Origin: Blasia pusilla
Taxonomy: Eukaryota; Marchantiophyta; Marchantiopsida; Blasiales
Reading direction: 5' to 3'
Assembly: GCA_050084515.1 (NCBI GenBank)
Contig: CM114274.1
Span: forward strand, 6,138,001 to 6,202,000
Length of the DNA: 64,000 bases
This document shows positions 55,981 through 64,000 of the stretch, one piece after another (the first letter of the stretch is position 1; the number at the start of each line of letters is the position of its first letter). The translations under genes were made by a program, and so were the position numbers. A model generated the notes under the pieces. That model saw only the letters and a list, made by a program, of their open reading frames with translations. It made no database searches and was not told the DNA's origin.

Positions 55981-58297
55981 GTCGTCGAATGGAGAGATAA
56001 TTGTTAGCAAGCTCCCAATTGCTAATAATATCATCGATGATTCTACAACTCCTTTCATTCAAAAAATAAGAGAAGAAAAAATAGAAAATTTTCCAAAAGA
56101 GACTTATGGATAAATTTCTATCACTTCATTTATTTTTCTTATAGATATCGATTCCAATATTAAGTTTTTCAAAACAAAAATAATTCAAAGAAGAAAACCT
56201 TTATCCGAAAAGGAATAAATAAAAAATATTTTTCTACTAGAGGCTTTCTTTCTTGCACGCTTCCTCCATTTCTTTTCTCATATTGTGATAATAATAAACA
56301 ACCTAATATCATGAGGAATAAATAATAACAACCTAATATCATGAATAATAAATAATTTAATATATTGAAAAAGGAATTCGTGTTGCACTACAGGTGGAGA
56401 GATGGAACACACATGGAAAATGTTTTAGGCATGATGTTCTTATAAAGCTCGATCATTTTTGCTATGGAGCATTCAGAAGTCTCCCGTCATCCCTCGTAAA
56501 ATCAGCCGCATCTGCCGTCCCACCACTTTCAACTGAAAGTACGCAAACGGATATTTCGAATCAAAGTTTAGGGTACGCACTTTAACGCCCCTAAACCGCT
56601 TGCGTTTCAAAGGTCCCGATTTTGACGTTCTCCAACTCTTTTTTTCGGTAACGGATTCCCCTCCGTTTGTCCAATGGCGACGTCTGTAAATCATTGGGAT
56701 CCAATTGCCATATTTATTCTATCCAAATAAATTAATCTCCATGGGATAAATTAATCTTCATGATTTATGAAAAATTATAGGTTTCTAATTATTTGGTTTC
56801 ATTCTTTATTTGAGATCCCTTAGGGTTTATTGTTGTTTAGGAATTTGTATAAATTCAGAAGGCACATGGGTTTCATTCTCATCCTTTTTTTCTTCTTATA
56901 ATCAATGTAAACATGTGTTGAGGTTTTCGTAAATTGAGTAATGGAAGACCTTTTTTTGGTCTACTGTGTTTAATGAGGTGTCAAGAGAAAATCTTGAACC
57001 GATCTTGCACTATGTTGAGTTTTGAAACTTCTTTTGATGCACAGTGCGATCGTTACTCACTTTACCTAGTTGGTCGATATATTACATTTATGATCTCATG
57101 TTATGTTTTCATCTTTTCTTCTGATACTTAAAATAATTACACTGAGCTATATAATAGTTAGATCATATCCTAGACGCAAGACACTCTCAGAAGATAGGAA
57201 GCCCTTTATGGGGATCGAGGTAAATTTAGATCCATACAATTGTGCATGTGTAGATGATATGAATGTGTTGTTGGTAAATTAGTAAGTTTTGTATAAGGAA
57301 GGACAAAGGTTACAATAACTTTGGGGCAGTAAAAGTTAGAGGAGGGAAGTTAGAGGTGGGCAAGTTGATGTCCTAACAAGAAAAGCTGAGCCAGAGCAAA
57401 ACAACAGAACGAGATCAAAACACAGGCAAAATTGGTGGGAGGCATCACATTGGGAGAACCAAAGCAAAGGGTAAGAATTCAAAACATATCTTGCTCCACT
57501 TTTCATTGTTCAAGAGATTGAATTGAACAGATTGTCTTGGCTTTACTTTTGCTCTTTTTATGTCAATGATAGATCATATACTCCTTTCAAGTAGGCTATC
57601 CAAATTTAATGAGATCATGGAGCATGGGATAACTCTAACTATAAAAAATTATTGAAATTGAACAACGAGTCGAAGTGAAATCTCAAAGGATTGCATTAGC
57701 CATCCTCAAAACCTAGGGGGCATGCGTTGGTTGTAGTCATAGTAATTAATTTCGGGTGCTAACTTTCTATTCTTCCTATGAGATTGCAATATATTGGGAA
57801 GCAAACTTCAAAATAGAGCACGTAAGAGAACAAACCGTTGCTCAAGGTAGTCAAAGTACCGTTGCTCAAGGTAGTCAAAGTCATATTGTAATCCATATTT
57901 TCATGCATTAGGTGTAAGGGAAGGCAAGGGAAAGTAAGAGAAGGTAACAAAATTTCACCCAACGTGGCAACCATCTAATTTTCTTGGATTGTATTTGCTA
58001 GTCTAACTCACTATCCTCTGACGCCAAACCATTTGGATTTCAAAATAGCATATTCCTAAAAAAATCAAAGAAATATGAGTACTAACCAATGGTATTCGTC
58101 GCATCCTAGCCATCATAAAATGTTGCATGGATATTATTCCAATCTGTAATAGCCTAGATGTCGTGCACATACATATCCCTACACAACATACATCGCCATC
58201 ACCAAATACCCAAAAAAACACAGAAGATCCTATGCTAACTCATGGCATCCAAATATCAAGAAAAGTAAGTACCAAAATATCTCCAAGAAATCAAGGT

Positions 58298-58298
<1 letters not shown>
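55981..58298. other. AT-rich intergenic, no gene seen
   Basis: The only structure noted is a perfect two-copy 24-bp direct repeat at about 57833-57881 (ccgttgctcaaggtagtcaa...). Short ORFs carry no motif. Confidence 0.45.

Positions 58299-58353
<55 letters not shown>
58299..58353. repeat. (CT)n microsatellite
   Basis: Uninterrupted ct run of about 55 bp at the edge of the dispersed repeat copy 2, in the position of the (GA)n tract of copy 1. Confidence 0.95.
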
Positions 58354-58355
<2 letters not shown>

Positions 58356-58790
58356 GTCAAACAAAACCAACTTTCCTAATGAGAGGTTTAGGTTACTCAC
58401 AAGGCAAGGAGGACCATAGCTCCGCCGTCTCATGCAAAGGGGTTCAATAAAGAGAGAATGAGCTCCAAAGCTCTCTCTCCTTGGGTATACCCTATTCCCT
58501 CTCCATAGCTCTCTCCACGGTAACGTATGTTGGCAGGTCACGTCCTTGGCTCTTGACCTTCTGTAGGGGGTCAAGGAACACTTCCCAAAGTGTAAATTAG
58601 ACTCTATTAAAAATAGTAACTTACCACAAATAGTAAGTTTCTCTATATAGCTCCAAATGAGCCGAAATGAAGGGGAAATCTGCTCTCTTAGTTAATTGTG
58701 GCCTCAACAAATCATCCTAGACCTCTTGAGGCTGTCCTCCACCATTCTCAAAGGCATTCTAGTAGATCTTGTTGATCTATTCTAAAAGAC
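58354..58790 (-). repeat. Dispersed repeat family, copy 2
   Basis: Reverse complement of the family described at 20860-21300, with the same block order: (CT)n, taatgagagg, aaggcaaggaggaccatagct, gctccaaatgagcc, gaggctgtcctcc and ggcattctagtagatct. Confidence 0.7.
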
Positions 58791-61700
58791 GTGAAAATAG
58801 GAACAACTGGCCACTACAATGCCCTTTAGAGATAAAAGAAATAATGCGGCTTGTAACACCTACTCCAAAGGTGCTAGCATTGATTCTTGCTTCATTGCTA
58901 CCATCTAGATGAATAAGCCAAATAAATGAGATTAGGAGGGAACAACATCTCAAAACGAAAAATGATACTAATCCATCCGTTTCATCATCTACATATTCGC
59001 TCTCTCACGACGAACGGATCTTTGCCCTCTTAACATCCAAAATCAATTTATGCGCCTCCCTTGATGGCTATTCAATTATCTATGGCTTTCCTCAATGCAC
59101 TTCATTGCGGGAATACCAAAGTGATTGTAGTTCCATCTATGGATTTGAATGATAATCTTGGAATTCGGATGCTTGCATGATCATAGTAATCTTGTGTGAA
59201 TCAAGGTTTAGAATGTATCACCCAATGATTTTAGCGATTGGAGATGTAGCATATAGATAGTCTATTTGATCCACTCACCCATTACATTACCAAAGATAGA
59301 GAGAGGAATGTGGTTTGTTTGCCAAGAAGGCAATTATTCCAATCCTAATGCCAATAATCTTTAATTCACAAGAAATACAAGCCCAGTTTTTGTCACTCTA
59401 GAATTAACCACCTTGTTTCTAATTTTTCACTATTTGTCTTGGCTTTTCATTTGTGCATTATTTTGACCCTTGCCTTCATCAAAATTTGCATGAGAATTAT
59501 TTTGGAGTGTTTTGAATAAGCTCAAATGTTAATCATTTAGCTCAATAAGCCATGGGGTAGTGTGGGGATATTTCATGCCCATCTTCTGTATATTCTCATG
59601 AACAGAGGACCTCCAATTTTCCCTCGCTGCTTTATGGTTGTGGCTCATTCCAACTCTATATTCATTCAATTTCCTTCTTTCTCAACTGCCCCTACTCATA
59701 GATACCTTCTTTTCTAGACATGAGATATAGGGAATAGAAGAAGAATACTATTGACACTCAATCAAGTCCTTATCTCTTTGTTGTGCAGACATTGAAAGCT
59801 CTTCATGGGTTCTTTTTCCCGAGATACAAGTCGTAATCTCAGTGAAGCACTCCCTCTCACTTCCTCTCACTTGTGGAGAGCGGGGGAGTAAACTAAAATT
59901 CTAAAATGTTCACTAATAGGTTTTCATGTAAGTAGATACAACTTAACTTCCTTTTGAATTGAGATCTTATACAATTGAATAAAACTCACATGTATATATT
60001 CCTTCTATTTTAGAAAACCTTTCAACTTCTTTAAATTTAAGAGTTGAAAATTTTGCATGACTCATCTAATCCAAAATTCAAAATCGGGCTCCCACTAATC
60101 GTACAATAAATATAAATAAATATAAATATAAATATATATAAAGGTTGTTAGTTGTGTATTAACATATTATCCTTTGTTGACACTTAGTGACTTAGCAAAA
60201 GGTTTCAAATGTGCTTTCTTTTTTATGGTTAAATTCTCATGATTTTTTAATAAAATTTAATTTTATTCAAAAAAAGGGATAAAGATGATTTTAAATTTTC
60301 AACAAGGGAAAAAAAGAGATAAAGTAAATTTTAAATCAATAAGAGAAAGAGGAAAAAAGGGAAAATTTTCAACAAGGGATGGCCTCTAAAATATTTTTTT
60401 AATCTTTAGTTTCCAATAGTGGAGAGGAGGGGGAAGAAATGGGGAATAATTTTCAAAAGGGGTTGTCAAGAGAGGAAGGGTTAGTTTTCTCAAAGAGGAA
60501 GAGTTTCACAACTTAAATACTTTATTTTCAATAAGGAAAGTGAAGCAGAGAAAGGATATTCTTCTAACAAGTGGGGGAAGAGAGAAAGCGATGAAATTCT
60601 CATGAGGGAAACTTTCATCCTAAACTTTCAATAAGATAGGGAAGGAGAGATTGGGAATAAATTTTCAATAAGATAGCACAGATGAAAAATAAGAGCAAAA
60701 GATGGTTGCAGAGGATGAACAAATTAACTAGCTTGCCTTCGAACTTCTTTAGATAATTATCTATGTCCCTTGAAAATTGAAGATAGGGACCCTATCCATA
60801 CTCTCTAGGGTGACGAGAAAGAGGGAGCTTGTGAGAGAAGGAGAGTCCATCTTTGTTTTATATTCTCCAGCATTATCCTAGGATAAGGAATAAAAATGGA
60901 AGATACCTATTTGAAAAAAGTAACGACAAACCCTCTTTATTCCTTCGAAGAATATAGGTATGGACATAATAGAAACTTAGAGTTGATGAAACTTATGGAA
61001 AGAAAAGAAGGCACAAGGAAGTACACTCTCTAAATTTTATAAATAAGAAAAATAAAAACTCCATGTAAGAACATTAAGAAGAGGTAAAAAATTGGACAAC
61101 CTAATTCCTTCTCTTCTAATTAAGTTGGTTCCCCTTCTTCCTCGTGTTTTCCATGCCCAAGTGTGACCTTGGTATTCCCAACTATATGATTACCTTCTCC
61201 TTATACTTCCTATGGATTCCCCATCTTATTTTATTGATATCTTATGGTTCTTTCTCTCAAAATAAAACTTTACCAATAAAGAATGTAAAAATACTCAAAC
61301 CTAAAACATAAGAATACTAGTTGAATCAATCCCAACTACCATCTTAAAGGAGATTTTTTCCTTTTCTATATACTAAACATTCAAACCAACCACATAGAGA
61401 ATCAATTCCAACGGTCCAGTATGAAAACAAACCATTACTTTTATTATGCAATAATATTTTAAGAGGTCAATAATGGGAAAAACCCCACTAAATAATCATA
61501 TCTTTGTATTAAGATTCATTGGTGCAAAACCCTTAAGGGCACTATAATAGTCGACATGATACATAATTTCCGTAAGAAACATATGTGGGAATTCCATAGC
61601 AATCGTAAATTTAAAAATCCACTTTTAGGTAATTGAATTTTTAAACATTAAAATTGATTCTATTACATAATGAGACACATAAGTTGTTGATGTCTTAGCG

Positions 61701-64000
61701 CTTCACATGCCCCTAGATGTCACATAGATAGAAAGACAACATCCTTAAATAGAAGTAGTAAATTAAATTTCATGCAAAAAATTAAAAACACAATCATGCT
61801 TGTAATAAATAATGGACCAAGACCAACATCATACTATAATAACTAAAATAAATCACAATAAATTATGGATAAAAATCATGAATAAAATACTCCTAAAATG
61901 AGGATGACCTAGCAAAATTCCAAATGAGGCTCTAGTTTGGTTCTATATATGCATATGGCATGGCCAGTTTCTTGTCTGTGGTTAATTGCATAAATCTCCA
62001 AATATCTAGGAGAAAATGTTGATATGAATTTTCTTATCCTTCACTCAAATTCCGATGTTCCGCATGATTATCTTCTGTTTTAATGATTTAAAACCTTAAA
62101 AATATGAAAATATAGGCATTTTCTTTTAAGCTGTATACCACCTAGTTTAATAAATATTAAACCCCTAAAAAACAAACATCCCTATCTTGGTTCCAACAGG
62201 GATCATTTCTACCTCATAGGTCCTTTGGCATTATCATAAAGGGTGTACAGCAGTCATACAAAAAGCTTACCAAGTGACCATGTAAAGTGCTATTAACTAT
62301 TATTATGCACAAAACTTAACTTATTCCCTTAGAGTAGGAGCTTTAGAAACAATCTTTTGATGCTTTCTCTCATGTAGGGATTTTCACCTTTCTTTTTGTC
62401 CCGGCTTGAGTGTGAATTTGGTATACCTTACTTTTCAAGTCCCATTCTTTGTAGTTTTGTTGGATATTCATGTCTTTTTTTATGTTCCTTTACAAGCTCA
62501 CAACAATAGAGGTGGGATTTTCAAATTTTTCTCTTTGGAAGAAGATCACTCCTTCCAAGGAGGATTAGAGAAACTATCCCCTCTTTGATTTCTTTCTTCA
62601 TAAAGTTTTCCAATTGACGAAATTAAGGCTTCTAAAGTTGTCTTTTGGAAAATCATATTTACTCCATCCTATAAGAAAGACTAGGAAGTTGTACCCTTAA
62701 GATGGGACTTTATAACTTGTCTTAGCGATAATCTCTTTTTATCAGTCAGAGGGATCATTTTCTTTCGAGAATTACATAATTATTATGAATAAAACCTACT
62801 CACTTGATTATAATATTGAAATCCTATACACTTTAAATCAATTTGATCTATTAAAATTTATAAAAGCATCCTTTAATCTTAAGAATATTTTAATTTTGGG
62901 TTTAAATTCCTCAATTCTAAAATTTTCCCAATTATAATTAAAACTTTGAATTTATTATCCAAAATCTCATAGCACTTCAAGTTTTTTATTTTGATCTTGT
63001 GATATATAATTCTAAGGATCTTAAAGCTAATTTATATGCAAAATTATTATGAATATTCTCTGATTGTCCCAAATCCAAACTAACTCGTACACCGAGAGAA
63101 TCTTGATCTTCATGCAAAAATCCTACCATATCCCATTGTAGCCCAAGGCCACTATCTATTAATATATTTTGTGAAAAATCCAAAAATTATGTCATTATTA
63201 CCACATGGATGTTCTACAAGCATATCACTTGTTTATCATGTCTACCATAAGTAAATGATGTGATTATATTGTTTCAAGGGCGAAGTAAAAAATGTTGTTT
63301 TAATTATCCTAGCCCACTAAAGATGTATTAGTTTTGGAAGGATTTACTGAAGAAATTATTTGAAAGCGGATAGAAAAGAAAAGTCTCCTTATGCGTTCCC
63401 TAAGTTTCAAATTAAATGGCGGAATAATATTGTTTGAGGTGAGCATTGGCGTTGAATTCAAGCTTTAAATGCATTGAGTGGAGAGGTGAAGGGACAACAG
63501 TGTACTGTCACATCATTACAATACATGTATAATTGGAAGCAGAGGCATAATCTAGGAACTGACAAAAATGTCTGATCAATTTGTAGTATACAGAGAAGGA
63601 ATGTTGAAGAAGTATGATTTGGGTCCCCCAGGAAATGTGCAGAAGTATGGACTAAACACCCCCCCTAAGGTGAATCTATATTTCACCTTAGGCTAAAAGT
63701 GGTATAGTAGAATTTATTCTAGGGTCGATCTATGTTTACACAAATTCATTTTCTTGGAGATTATTTATTTGCATTTGATTAGATCTTCCTTTATTTATTT
63801 TCTCTAAAATGATATGGTGTTATCATATAATATTATGATACCTATCCAATAATTTTTAAAATTTTATGCTATTACTACTAATGCGTAAAAGAATAATAGA
63901 GTGGATAAAATTAATGTGGTTTTTGCGGTTTTCGCGAACTTTGTGGATAACGGGGTGAATTAAAGGCTAGCCGTTAAATATTTTTAATGGACACGATGAC
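58791..64000. other. AT-rich intergenic, no gene seen
   Basis: About 5.2 kb without recognisable coding exons, RNA genes or complete mobile elements. A perfect 11-bp-arm hairpin (cctaaggtgaa / ttcaccttagg) lies at about 63664-63692. Confidence 0.5.

Overview
The window is nuclear DNA from a land plant with a repeat-rich genome. The evidence is spliced genes with GT-AG introns, plant-specific families (a Golgi methyltransferase of the PMT/QUA2 type and a TMKL1-type LRR pseudokinase), and many decayed plant transposons. The reverse transcriptase at 25.3-28.2 kb resembles, from memory, elements I associate with non-seed plants and streptophyte algae. The PMT and hydrolase sequences are also divergent from angiosperm ones. 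I therefore lean towards a lycophyte, fern or bryophyte, as an inference only.

Layout. Four genes can be reconstructed, three within the first 13.2 kb. (1) The 3' part of a PMT24-27-type methyltransferase on + (112-2942, six exons). (2) A complete alpha/beta-hydrolase on - (5147-7564, four exons, 399 codons), convergent with the first. (3) A complete AlkB-like 2-oxoglutarate/Fe(II) dioxygenase on + (9790-13161, seven exons, 380 codons), divergent from the hydrolase; its model needs one GC-AG intron. (4) A complete TMKL1-like LRR receptor pseudokinase on + (44650-47702, two exons, 704 codons), isolated about 31 kb further on.

Between 13.2 and 44.5 kb, and from 48 kb to the end, the DNA is mostly AT-rich intergenic sequence. 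It holds a 45-bp minisatellite (14.76-15.64 kb), Helitron-like termini and two tiny Helitron-like elements (153 and 205 bp), a decayed non-LTR-type reverse transcriptase element (25.35-28.23 kb, -), a decayed Ty3/gypsy pol region (36.9-40.3 kb, -), inverted-repeat elements, a tRNA-derived SINE plus a deleted relative, and long (CT)n/(GA)n tracts. Several local tandem duplications lie inside introns or directly behind genes, including two extra degenerate copies of the TMKL1-like 3' end.

The four genes show no sign of a shared pathway; this is ordinary plant gene order and not an operon or cluster. I found no convincing new multi-gene system. The most useful items to re-check are the AlkB-like gene with its GC-AG intron, the pseudokinase with its duplicated tail, and the reverse transcriptase family with its C-terminal domain. 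No tRNA, rRNA, CRISPR array or organellar segment was recognised by eye.
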